Source: Natronosalvus amylolyticus | GTDB taxonomy: Archaea > Halobacteriota > Halobacteria > Halobacteriales > Natrialbaceae | Direction: 5' to 3' | DNA length: 64,000 bases | Assembly: GCF_024298845.1 (NCBI RefSeq) | Contig: NZ_CP101156.1 | Location: 558,001 to 622,000 of the forward strand | Shown: positions 51,487 through 59,517 of the stretch, piece by piece | How positions within the stretch are numbered: the first letter of the stretch is position 1 | Layout: every line of letters starts with the position of its first letter | The notes under the pieces: generated by a model | Seen by the model: only the letters and a program-made list of their open reading frames with translations | Database searches by the model: none | What the model was told of the DNA's origin: nothing | Made by a program: the position numbers and the translations under genes

Positions 51487-52554
51487 TTACTCCTCGAGAT
51501 CCGCTCCAATCGCTGTCTCAATCGAGGCAAACCCGTCTCGCTCGAGCAGTTCGACCAGCCCTTTGTTGATCTCGCGGGCGGTCGATGGGCCGTTGTAGAC
51601 GAAACCGGTGTACAACTGGACCAGCGACGCACCAGCCCTGATCTTCTCGTAGGCGGTTTCGGCCGAGTCGATGCCGCCGACGCCGATGATCGGCAAGTCG
51701 GTGTTCGAAGCTAGCAACTCGATGACGTGCGTCGACTGCTCGCGGAGGGGTGCACCACTCATACCACCCCATTCGTCGCGTTCAGGGGCTTGCAGTCCTT
51801 CTCGACTGGTCGAGGTATTCGTCGCGATCAGTCCGTCGACACCGTGTGATTCGACGATGTCGAGTAACTCGAGGATCGAGTCGTCGGGTGAGTCGGGGCC
51901 GATCTTGACGAGGATCGGGACCTCGAGGTCGTTTTCAGCCTCGATGGTTTCGAAAATCGCCTCGAGGTGTTCGGGCGAACTCTCGTCGAACGTATCGGGC
52001 GTGTTCGGACAGGAGACGTTCACGACGACGTAATCGGCGAACGGGCTGAGTCGAGAAAAGACACGTCGGTAATCCTCGATTGCTTCCCGTTCGGTCGAGG
52101 GGTTCATTTTGCCGATGTTGACGCCGAGTGGGACACCTGGCGTAGAGTCTGCGAGGAGGCGCTCTTTGACCGCTTCCATGCCGTCCCCGTTGAATCCCAT
52201 GCGATTGATCATCGCTTCGTCTTCCTGTAGACGGAACAATCGGGGCTTTTCGTTACCCGTCTGGGAGTACGGCGTGACCGTGCCGATTTCGACGAAGCCG
52301 AATCCCAGTGCCTCGAGTGCGTGGGTACACTCAGCGTTTTTGTCGAACCCAGCGGCGACGCCGACCGGATTCGGAAACTGGGTGCCAAATCGCTCGAGTT
52401 CCAGCGCGGGGTCTTCGTACTGATAGACCGAGCGAAGGGCTTTGCGCGTCGGCCAGGTGGACTGCCCCAACCGAAGCAATCGCTTCCCAAGGGTATGAGC
52501 CAACTCTGGCGGGAGTCGAAACGCCAGGGGCCGAAGGCGAGAGTAGCAAGTCAT
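51487..52554 (-). CDS. pyrD: Dihydroorotate dehydrogenase (quinone, class 2)
   Basis: 355 aa. Class 2 features: an N-terminal helical membrane-association region (CYSRLRPLAFRLPPELAHTLGKRLLRL), FGTQFPNPVGVAAGFDKNAECTHALEALGFGFVEIGTVTPYSQTGNEKPRLFRL, NRMGFNGDGMEAV, VVNVSCPNTPD (catalytic Ser) and IGVGGIDSAETAYEKIRAGASLVQLYTGF (FMN phosphate site). Oxidises dihydroorotate to orotate with electrons to the quinone pool. Confidence 0.95.
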   Translation of the reverse strand: MTCYSRLRPLAFRLPPELAHTLGKRLLRLGQSTWPTRKALRSVYQYEDPALELERFGTQFPNPVGVAAGFDKNAECTHALEALGFGFVEIGTVTPYSQTGNEKPRLFRLQEDEAMINRMGFNGDGMEAVKERLLADSTPGVPLGVNIGKMNPSTEREAIEDYRRVFSRLSPFADYVVVNVSCPNTPDTFDESSPEHLEAIFETIEAENDLEVPILVKIGPDSPDDSILELLDIVESHGVDGLIATNTSTSREGLQAPERDEWGGMSGAPLREQSTHVIELLASNTDLPIIGVGGIDSAETAYEKIRAGASLVQLYTGFVYNGPSTAREINKGLVELLERDGFASIETAIGADLEE

Positions 52555-52814
52555 TGGCTGAACTGGTTCGTGGACGTACCTAAAAGAATCGGACCGAGAC
52601 CAGCGTGCATGACAGCTAAATCAATATTGTGACGGTGGATATCTCCTCGAGTGATACCGGAGTGCTGAATAGGTACATGAATGTTCGTTCGGAATCCGAA
52701 ACAAGCGTCGGTCCAGACGCCTGTGTTCGGAAGATAACGAAATAGTTTTCCTACGACTCCCGCATGAGTCGACTACCAGACAACAGAGCCATGAGTAACG
52801 TATTTCCGCCGAGT

Positions 52815-52819
52815 GGAGG
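52815..52819 (+). promoter_or_regulatory. Ribosome-binding site GGAGG of mrpE
   Basis: GGAGG lies 8 nt before a GTG at 52828, which decides the start. A GTG at 52813 would begin before the site and is less likely. Confidence 0.6.
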
Positions 52820-52827
52820 GATCTTCT

Positions 52828-53871
52828 GTGGGGGTTGAGCGACTGCTCATCCCGCTTTCTCGCTCGGCAACTGTCCGCCAAACAGTGGCCTACGCCGTCC
52901 AGTCCGGGCTCGAGTCGTCGCCCGAAACACTGTCGTGTCACCTCGTCGTCGCCGTGCCCTACGAGGCTGACGTGCCAGAAGAACAGGCAGCTCTCGAGGA
53001 AGCGCGCGCCTTACTCGAGCGAGCGGTCAACTGGATCAACGAGGACGCCGAAGGGTCCGAGACGACAGTCGAGTGTGAAACGGCTGTCCTCGGGGGTGGG
53101 GAGTACCTGTTCGGTCCGAAAGACTACGCCAGAACGTTCCAGGCGTACGCCGACGAACACGATATCGACCGACTCGTCCTCGACCCGGAGTACCAGCCAG
53201 GTGCAACTGCACCGATCTTACAACCACTCGAGCGAGAGTTGGCACGCTGCCCGTTGCCGTTTACCGAAGCGCCGGTCGAACGGCCGGCACAGCACGAGCG
53301 CCTGACTGGTACGGCGAGCTGGAGCCGTTTTCTCTCGCTGTTCGGCATCTCGTTTGCATTTTATCTTATTCTGGGCGATCCAACGTACTGGTTCGACCTC
53401 GTGACGGGAACGGCCGTCGGTTTGATCGTCGCCCTCACCCTTTCACACGTGACGTTCTCGACGGCTCCGACGTTTCCGCAATCGCCGATGCGGGTCCTCA
53501 GATTAGTCGTCTACGTGCCCTATCTCATCTTCGAGATCATCAAAGCGAACATCCTCATCTCGCTGGTCATCTTGCGGCCATCGATGCCGATCAATCCCCG
53601 AATGACCCAGGTGAACGCCCGCGTTCGAAGCGGGCTCCCGCTCCTTGCGCTCGCGAACAGTATCACCCTCACGCCCGGCACGCTCACCGTTCGGGCTAAC
53701 GACCAGCGACTGCTGGTCCATACGTTGATCGACGACGCTCGAGAGGACCTGTTCGATGGCGGTCTGGAACGTGCCATCAGGTTCGTGTTCCACGGCCGCG
53801 AGTCGGCGAGGATCCCGACGCCTCGAGAACGCGGCGATACGGAAGTGCTCAACGGGGGTGCTGAAGAGTGA
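52828..53871 (+). CDS. mrpE: Mrp antiporter subunit E with N-terminal USP-like domain
   Basis: 347 aa from the GTG with a GGAGG site. The first ~150 residues resemble a universal-stress-protein (USP) domain (RLLIPLSRSATVRQTVAYAVQSGLE; DIDRLVLDPEYQPGATAPILQPLERELARCPLPF). The MrpE domain follows, with two or three membrane helices (FLSLFGISFAFYLILGDP; LVTGTAVGLIVALTLSHV) and LRLVVYVPYLIFEIIKANILISLVILRP. The N-terminal fusion is known in haloarchaeal antiporters but not in bacterial MrpE. First gene of a nine-gene operon; its stop overlaps mrpF. Confidence 0.9.
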   Translation: MGVERLLIPLSRSATVRQTVAYAVQSGLESSPETLSCHLVVAVPYEADVPEEQAALEEARALLERAVNWINEDAEGSETTVECETAVLGGGEYLFGPKDYARTFQAYADEHDIDRLVLDPEYQPGATAPILQPLERELARCPLPFTEAPVERPAQHERLTGTASWSRFLSLFGISFAFYLILGDPTYWFDLVTGTAVGLIVALTLSHVTFSTAPTFPQSPMRVLRLVVYVPYLIFEIIKANILISLVILRPSMPINPRMTQVNARVRSGLPLLALANSITLTPGTLTVRANDQRLLVHTLIDDAREDLFDGGLERAIRFVFHGRESARIPTPRERGDTEVLNGGAEE

Positions 53872-54149
53872 TCCCGACCGACATCAACGAAATATTTGTG
53901 TTCGCTGCCGCGATTTTCGTCCTCATCGCCATCGCGATGTTCTATCGGGCGGTGGCGGGACCGACGACCCAGGACCGACTCCTCGCGGTGAACGTACTGG
54001 GGACGAACACGGTCGTTATTCTGGCACTCCTCGCCGCGGGGCTCGATCAGCCATGGTTCCTCGATATCGCCCTGATTTACGCCTTGCTTAACTTCCTCAT
54101 GGCGGTTGCCATCTCGAAGTTCACCGTCGAACGAGGTGGGGTCCTGTGA
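53868..54149 (+). CDS. mrpF: Mrp antiporter subunit F
   Basis: 93 aa, three membrane helices (INEIFVFAAAIFVLIAIAMFYRA; LLAVNVLGTNTVVILALLAAGL; WFLDIALIYALLNFLMAVAISKF). The family motif MFYRAVAGPTTQDRLLAVNV is clear. Starts at a GTG overlapping the mrpE stop by 4 nt (GTGA); its own stop overlaps mrpG. Confidence 0.93.
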   Translation: MIPTDINEIFVFAAAIFVLIAIAMFYRAVAGPTTQDRLLAVNVLGTNTVVILALLAAGLDQPWFLDIALIYALLNFLMAVAISKFTVERGGVL

Positions 54150-54547
54150 TCGAAACCGTCCGCTTCTGGGCCATTATCGTCTTGCTCGCACTGGGTGTCT
54201 TCTTCACGTTCGTCTCCGCAGTCGGCGTACTCCGGTTGCCGGACGTGTACGCCCGCGCTCACACCGCATCTCAGACCGACACGCTCGGCGCGGGACTCGC
54301 TCTCGCCGCCGTCGCGCTCGCACTCGGGTGGCAACACGCGACGGTCTACACCGTGCTGTTGTTGTTCTTCGTGTTCATCACGAACCCCACGGCAGCACAC
54401 GCAATCGCCCGCTCTGCAGCCGAGATGGACATCCAGCCCTGGACCGCAGACAGCGGGGATGACGAGGCCGGAGCCAACCTCGAAGCGGATGGCGGATCGT
54501 CACTCGAGGATTCAGCAGACGGCCACAACGGGGGTGATACCCGATGA
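54146..54547 (+). CDS. mrpG: Mrp antiporter subunit G
   Basis: 133 aa. Typical MrpG core RFWAIIVLLALGVFFTFVSAVGVLRLPDVYARAHTASQTDTLGAGLALAAVALALGWQHATVYTVLLLFFVFITNPTAAHAIARSA, then an acidic tail (TADSGDDEAGANLEADGG). Starts with a GTG overlapping mrpF by 4 nt. Confidence 0.93.
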   Translation: MIETVRFWAIIVLLALGVFFTFVSAVGVLRLPDVYARAHTASQTDTLGAGLALAAVALALGWQHATVYTVLLLFFVFITNPTAAHAIARSAAEMDIQPWTADSGDDEAGANLEADGGSSLEDSADGHNGGDTR

Positions 54548-55083
54548 GCCTCGTCGCCTATACGCTCGTCGCGTTTATTCTCGTCACTGCCGTGGCGACC
54601 GCGCTGTTCCGCGACGTACTCTCGGCAATCGTCGTCTTCGGGGCCTACAGCCTGGGGATGGCGATTCTGTATACGCTGTTGCTCGCTCCTGACGTCGCCA
54701 TGACCGAGGCGGCAATCGGGGCCGGCGTCACGACGATACTGCTCCTATTGACGATCGCACGAACGACCAGGCCGAGTACGGAACGGCTGTTCGAGCCGAT
54801 CAACGTGCCCGCACTGTTCGTCGTGACCGCGTTCGTCATCGTTCTGGTCACGCAGTTGCTCCCAGAGATGTATGCCGTCGGTGACCCTAACGCCCCGGTC
54901 TGGTCGAACCCCGAGGTCACCCAGGCCTACCTCGAGCAAACCTATCGTGACACGGGTGTACAAAACGCCGTGACCGCCGTACTCGCGGCGTATCGAGGGT
55001 TCGACACCTTCGGCGAGGCGGTCGTCGTCTTCGCCGCTGGTATCGCAACCCTACTCGTATTGAAACGGGAGGTGTTCGCCTGA
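54544..55083 (+). CDS. DUF4040/MbhD-MbhE-like antiporter subunit (C-terminal part of MrpA)
   Basis: 179 aa with about five membrane helices. VVFGAYSLGMAILYTLLLAPDVAMTEAAIGAGVTTILLLLTIARTT is the DUF4040 (MbhD) core that in bacteria is the C-terminal part of MrpA; the rest (ALFVVTAFVIVLVTQLLPEM; EAVVVFAAGIATLLVLKREVF) matches MbhE. MrpA is therefore split in this operon. Overlaps mrpG by 4 nt and abuts mrpB. Confidence 0.88.
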   Translation: MSLVAYTLVAFILVTAVATALFRDVLSAIVVFGAYSLGMAILYTLLLAPDVAMTEAAIGAGVTTILLLLTIARTTRPSTERLFEPINVPALFVVTAFVIVLVTQLLPEMYAVGDPNAPVWSNPEVTQAYLEQTYRDTGVQNAVTAVLAAYRGFDTFGEAVVVFAAGIATLLVLKREVFA

Positions 55084-55607
55084 TGGCCGATAAACGGACG
55101 ACCGGGTACGAAGACACCTATACCGAGAGCCAGGTCATCCTGACGGCGGTGAAGATTATCGCTCCCTTCACGCTGACCTACGGGATGTTTATGACGCTTC
55201 ACGGAGCCGACACCCCTGGCGGAAGCTTCCAGGGTGGTGCGATAATCGGCGTCACGATACTCATGTTGGCGTTCGCCTTCGGCATCGAACCGACGCGCCA
55301 GTGGCTCAAAAATAGCGTCATCGTCTCACTGGTTGCCGGCGGCGTTGCCATCTTCGTCGGCGTTGGGCTCGCGACGATGGCACTCGGTGGCAACTTCCTC
55401 CAGTACGAACTGTTCGACACCGAACTCGGGATTCCAGACGGCACCAAGTGGGGGATGGAAGCCATCGAGGTTGGCGGTATCGCCCTCATCGTCGCCGGCG
55501 TGGTCATCACGCTGTTTTTCGCGACGGCCGCAGGCTTCACTCCCGAGGGACGGAGCTACAGACCGGATTCGACCGACTCGGACGACGAGGTGATTTCCGA
55601 TGATTGA
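55083..55607 (+). CDS. mrpB: Mrp antiporter subunit B
   Basis: 174 aa. MnhB domain: VILTAVKIIAPFTLTYGMFMTLHGADTPGGSFQGGAIIGVTILMLAFAFG, with four membrane helices and a polar C-terminus (PEGRSYRPDSTDSDDE). Starts at the last base of the previous stop region and overlaps mrpC by 8 nt. Confidence 0.93.
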   Translation: MADKRTTGYEDTYTESQVILTAVKIIAPFTLTYGMFMTLHGADTPGGSFQGGAIIGVTILMLAFAFGIEPTRQWLKNSVIVSLVAGGVAIFVGVGLATMALGGNFLQYELFDTELGIPDGTKWGMEAIEVGGIALIVAGVVITLFFATAAGFTPEGRSYRPDSTDSDDEVISDD

Positions 55608-55989
55608 GTTGCTTGCCACTCGCTATGCGTATCTGTTGATGTTCGTTCTGCTAGGTGTCGGTCTCTACATGACCATCGCCAGCCAGAACCTCGTAAAGAA
55701 ACTGATCGGCGTCAACCTGTTCCAGACGGCGATTTTCCTGTTCTTCGTCGCCGTCGCCTACGTCGAAGTTGATGGTGAACCGGGTGGATCACCGGTCGTT
55801 CCAGCCACCGAAAACCCTGCCTCGAGCGACCTGATCCTCGCCAGTCCGTTGCCACACGTAATCGTTCTGACCGCGATTGTCGTCGGGATTGCGCTCACGG
55901 CGGTTGGACTGGCGTTGATCGTCCGTATCTACTCGGAGTACGGAACGCTTCGAGAAGACACCCTCCGGGAGGTGCGTGCCGATGAGTAG
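55600..55989 (+). CDS. mrpC: Mrp antiporter subunit C (NuoK-like)
   Basis: 129 aa, three membrane helices. RYAYLLMFVLLGVGLYMTIASQNLVKKLIGVNLFQTAIFLFFVAVAYVEVDGE is the NuoK/MrpC core; then ILASPLPHVIVLTAIVVGIALTAVGLALIVRIYSEYGTLREDTL. Overlaps both neighbours. Confidence 0.94.
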   Translation: MIELLATRYAYLLMFVLLGVGLYMTIASQNLVKKLIGVNLFQTAIFLFFVAVAYVEVDGEPGGSPVVPATENPASSDLILASPLPHVIVLTAIVVGIALTAVGLALIVRIYSEYGTLREDTLREVRADE

Positions 55990-57541
55990 CGTCGAACTGC
56001 TGCCGGCGTTGCTAGTCGTGGTTCCGATCCTCCTGGCGACGGTGCCTATCGCGCTCGGACTGCGTTACGATCGGACCGGCTGGTCTGTCACGCTTGCGAC
56101 AACGGTTGGCCTGTTCGCTGGGACTGTCTACCTCGCGACGGTCGTCTACGGCGGGTCGGGAACGAACCAGGAAGTCGCCGTCATCCATGAACTCGGTGGC
56201 TTCACCGCACCGATGGGCATCGAACTCGTTGCGGACACGCTGTCGACGATGATCGCCTTGTTGGTCACCGGAACGGCACTCGGTGTCCTCGCGTTCACCC
56301 GCGTTGGCGGCCCGCGTGGAAACACGTTTTACAGTGGCTATCTGTTGCTCGTCGGCGGCCTGCTCGGACTGACCATGACCGGCGACGTGTTCAACATGTT
56401 CGTCTTCCTCGAGATCGTCGGCCTCGGCAGTTACGCCCTGATCTCGAGCGGGAGAGGTCCGGAAGCGGCCGTTGCCGCCCTCAAGTACCTGATTATCGGT
56501 ACCGTCGGCGCGTCGATCTACCTGATCGGTGTTGGCTTCCTGTTCATGGCGACGGGGTCGCTGAATATGCTCGACCTGGCGGCTACGGTCCCCACACTCG
56601 AGGGACAGAATCTCCAGCTCGCTCGAGCGGCGTTCGCGTTCATCTTCGTCGGCTTCGCGATCAAAGTGGCCCAGTGGCCGCTACACAGCTGGCAACCGGA
56701 TGCCTATCAGCACGCCCCTGATGGCGTGACGCCGCTGATTGCGGCCCTGGTCTCGACGGTGTCGGCGTATGCGCTCGCACGCCTGCTGTTCACCGTGTTC
56801 GGCGCTGAGTTCATCGCTTCGACCCCCTATGCGAGCGAAATAATCGTCACAGTGGGTGCCGTCAGCGTCGTCGCCGGCAGCACCCTCGCCGTGATTCAGA
56901 CCGACGTGAAACGGATGCTCGCGTACTCTTCGGTCTCACAGTTTGGTCTGATCGTGGCTGCCTACGGTCTGCTCACCGAGACGGCACTTGTCGGCGCGCT
57001 CATCCACCTCATCGGCCACGGGCTGATGAAAGCCGGCCTGTTCATCGCCGTTGGAATCATCGCGATCGGCTACGGTGCTCGGACGGTCGATGCATACGCC
57101 GGTCTCGCCGGCGAGCGCCCGTTCGTGGCAGGTTCGATGGCCGTACTCCTCATCGCCTTGGTCGGAATCCCGCCATCGATCGGCTTCATCGGCAAGTGGT
57201 ACATCGCCGTGGGTGCCATCGAGGCCCAGTCCTGGCTCGTGGCAGGCGTCATCTTCCTCAGCACCATGTTGACGCTCGCCTACGTCGCCCGTCTGCTCGA
57301 GCGGATGTACTTTACTCCTGCCTCAGCGCTCGAGGCTGGCCACGAAGACACCGCGACAGTTGGCCACGCCGTCACCGATGGGGGAACCGCAACGGTGAGG
57401 GGTACTCGAGTCACGATCGGGATGCTCGCCATCGTTATTTTCGTCGCGGCGCTCGCGGTGTTCCTCGGCTTTGCCGGGGACGCGTTCTTCGCGTTGCTCG
57501 AACCGTTCGTCGAATCTGCTGACCTGGAGGTGTCTCCCTGA
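55982..57541 (+). CDS. mrpD: Mrp antiporter subunit D (proton-conducting), first copy
   Basis: 519 aa from the ATG giving MSSVELLPALLVVVPILLATVP; 14 or so membrane helices. The ND2/4/5 family core is seen: FVFLEIVGLGSYALISSG, LKYLIIGTVGASIYLIGVGFLFMATGS, FAFIFVGFAIKVAQWPLHSWQPDAYQHAPDGVTPLIAALVSTVSAYALARLLF (trans-membrane Lys and His-Ser-Trp motif), DVKRMLAYSSVSQFGLIVAAYGL. The carrier moves protons in exchange for Na+. Overlaps mrpC by 8 nt. Confidence 0.92.
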   Translation: MSSVELLPALLVVVPILLATVPIALGLRYDRTGWSVTLATTVGLFAGTVYLATVVYGGSGTNQEVAVIHELGGFTAPMGIELVADTLSTMIALLVTGTALGVLAFTRVGGPRGNTFYSGYLLLVGGLLGLTMTGDVFNMFVFLEIVGLGSYALISSGRGPEAAVAALKYLIIGTVGASIYLIGVGFLFMATGSLNMLDLAATVPTLEGQNLQLARAAFAFIFVGFAIKVAQWPLHSWQPDAYQHAPDGVTPLIAALVSTVSAYALARLLFTVFGAEFIASTPYASEIIVTVGAVSVVAGSTLAVIQTDVKRMLAYSSVSQFGLIVAAYGLLTETALVGALIHLIGHGLMKAGLFIAVGIIAIGYGARTVDAYAGLAGERPFVAGSMAVLLIALVGIPPSIGFIGKWYIAVGAIEAQSWLVAGVIFLSTMLTLAYVARLLERMYFTPASALEAGHEDTATVGHAVTDGGTATVRGTRVTIGMLAIVIFVAALAVFLGFAGDAFFALLEPFVESADLEVSP

Positions 57542-59517
57542 TGTCTGAAACCGTCGTTACTGACCTGCGACCGCTGGCTGCCGTACTCGTCTCGGCAATC
57601 GCCGTGGTCTTCATCGTCGCGTCGTATCGCTACCCGAACGTTCGTGAGGGGTGGTCGGTTCTGGCTGCACTGGCCAAATTCGCCATCGTCGCCAGCATGT
57701 TACCCGGCGTGATGAACGGCACCGTGTATAAATGGAGTTTCGCCGAGGCAACCGGCCTCGATTTCGTCGCAGGCGTCGACTTCGCCCTCCGGGCGGACCC
57801 GCTCGGAATGCTCTTTGCCTTGCTCGCGAGTTTCCTCTGGATCTTCACCTCGTTTTATGCGGCAGGCTACATGCGCGGACTCGACGAACACGCCCAGACC
57901 CGGTTTTTCGCCGCGTTCGCCGCCAGTCTCTCGACGGCCGTCGGCATCGCCTTCGCCTCGAATCTCGTCACCATCTTCATCTTCTACGAACTGCTCTCGC
58001 TGGTGACCTACCCGCTCGTTGCCCACAACGAAGATAGCGAGGCACGGATTGCCGGTCGGAAATACCTCACCTACACGTTCTTCGGCGGCGGGGTGTTCTT
58101 ACTCGCCGGAACCGTCCTCGTCTACTGGCTGACAAGCTCGGCCAGTGGGACGGACACGGCCACCCTCGAGTTCCAGGCTGGTGGGATCGAACTCCTCACG
58201 GAGGCCGCAGCGGCTGACCCGGCAATCGCTCAGGCCGCGTTTTACCTGCTGATTGCCGGCTTTGGTGTCAAAGCAGCGGTCATGCCGCTACACTCCTGGC
58301 TCGCAGACGCGATGGTTGCGCCGACCCCCGTGTCCGGACTCCTCCACGCCGTGGCGGTCGTCAAGTCCGGGGCCTTCGGGGTTGCCCGCGTCTATCTGGA
58401 CGTGTTCGGCCTCGAGTTCCCGACGGCGTATCCACTTTCGGTCCCGGTGGTCGGCGACGTGCCACTGAACATTCCAGTGGCGATACTGGCTGCCTTCACG
58501 TTGACGGCGGCGAGCATCATCGCGTTGCGAAAGGACCACCTCAAACGACGGTTAGCGTACTCGACGACCGCACAGCTCTCGTACATCGTGCTGGGGCTCT
58601 CGATGCTGCATCCCATCGGCGTTCTCGGTGCCTTACTGCACATTCCCGCACACGCGTTCGGGAAACTCACGCTGTTCTTCTGTGCCGGTGCGATCCACGT
58701 CGAAACCCACACCGACTACGTTAGCGAGATGGCGGGTATCGGCAAACGAATGCCACTCACGATGTCGGCGTTCACGCTCGGCGCCGCGAGCATGGCGGGC
58801 ATCCCGCTGCTCGCCGGCTTCGTCAGCAAGTTCTATCTGCTCATCGGTGCTGCAAGCGGTGCTGAGGTCGCGGTGTACGGCCTCGAGGCGACCTGGCTGT
58901 GGATTTTCGCGGCCTCGCTCATCGTCTCCGGCGTGCTCAACATCGCGTACCTCTGGCCCGTCGTCTACACCGCGTTCTTCGAGAGCGAGGATCGACACGA
59001 CGCCAAACCAGTGTTCGAGTTCCCCGCAGGCGGCGAACGGAAATCCTACGGCGTCCTCGAGGGCGAACGGGATCACGACGTGGCCCCCGACGGCGGTCCG
59101 GACGACGATGTCCGGAAAGACCGCTACGCAGTCGACGAAAACCCGAGTGACGCAGACGTGCCGTTCGGGCCAGGTTCGGGCGGTTCGACGGCTGCCGGCG
59201 AAACTCCTGTCGCTGCCAATCACGATGAAACTGGGCACGAAGACAATGGGAACGACCACCACGATAGTGCGATGAACGAACCCCACGAAATTCACGACGA
59301 CGGTCACCACGACGACCATCACCACGGCGGCGCACCGCAAGGTGGTTGGGAACGACGCTCCGCACTCACCTTTAGCGAAAGTACCTGGCTCATGTTGATG
59401 CCGATTACCATCATCGTCACCGGGGCCGTTACCCTCGGGATTCTCCCCGATTACGCGGTCTTCCTCGAGCTGGCTGATACTATCGTTGCCGGGGTTACCG
59501 GGGAGGGGGTACTATGA
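57541..59517 (+). CDS. Mrp/Nuo-type proton-translocating subunit with His/Asp-rich insert (second copy)
   Basis: 658 aa ND5-like subunit: FYELLSLVTYPLVAHNEDSEARIAGRKYLTYTFFGGGVFLL, FGVKAAVMPLHSWLADAMVAPTPVSGLLHAVAVVKSGAFGVARV, DHLKRRLAYSTTAQLSYIVLGLS, and GIPLLAGFVSKFYLLIGAA. After the conserved core, a polar loop (about 480-610) includes HDETGHEDNGNDHHDSAMNE and HDDGHHDDHHHGG near 560-600, before a last membrane helix (LMPITIIVTGAVTLGILPDYAVF). Probably the MrpA-type N-terminal partner. Overlaps neighbours by 1-4 nt. Confidence 0.9.
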   Translation: MSETVVTDLRPLAAVLVSAIAVVFIVASYRYPNVREGWSVLAALAKFAIVASMLPGVMNGTVYKWSFAEATGLDFVAGVDFALRADPLGMLFALLASFLWIFTSFYAAGYMRGLDEHAQTRFFAAFAASLSTAVGIAFASNLVTIFIFYELLSLVTYPLVAHNEDSEARIAGRKYLTYTFFGGGVFLLAGTVLVYWLTSSASGTDTATLEFQAGGIELLTEAAAADPAIAQAAFYLLIAGFGVKAAVMPLHSWLADAMVAPTPVSGLLHAVAVVKSGAFGVARVYLDVFGLEFPTAYPLSVPVVGDVPLNIPVAILAAFTLTAASIIALRKDHLKRRLAYSTTAQLSYIVLGLSMLHPIGVLGALLHIPAHAFGKLTLFFCAGAIHVETHTDYVSEMAGIGKRMPLTMSAFTLGAASMAGIPLLAGFVSKFYLLIGAASGAEVAVYGLEATWLWIFAASLIVSGVLNIAYLWPVVYTAFFESEDRHDAKPVFEFPAGGERKSYGVLEGERDHDVAPDGGPDDDVRKDRYAVDENPSDADVPFGPGSGGSTAAGETPVAANHDETGHEDNGNDHHDSAMNEPHEIHDDGHHDDHHHGGAPQGGWERRSALTFSESTWLMLMPITIIVTGAVTLGILPDYAVFLELADTIVAGVTGEGVL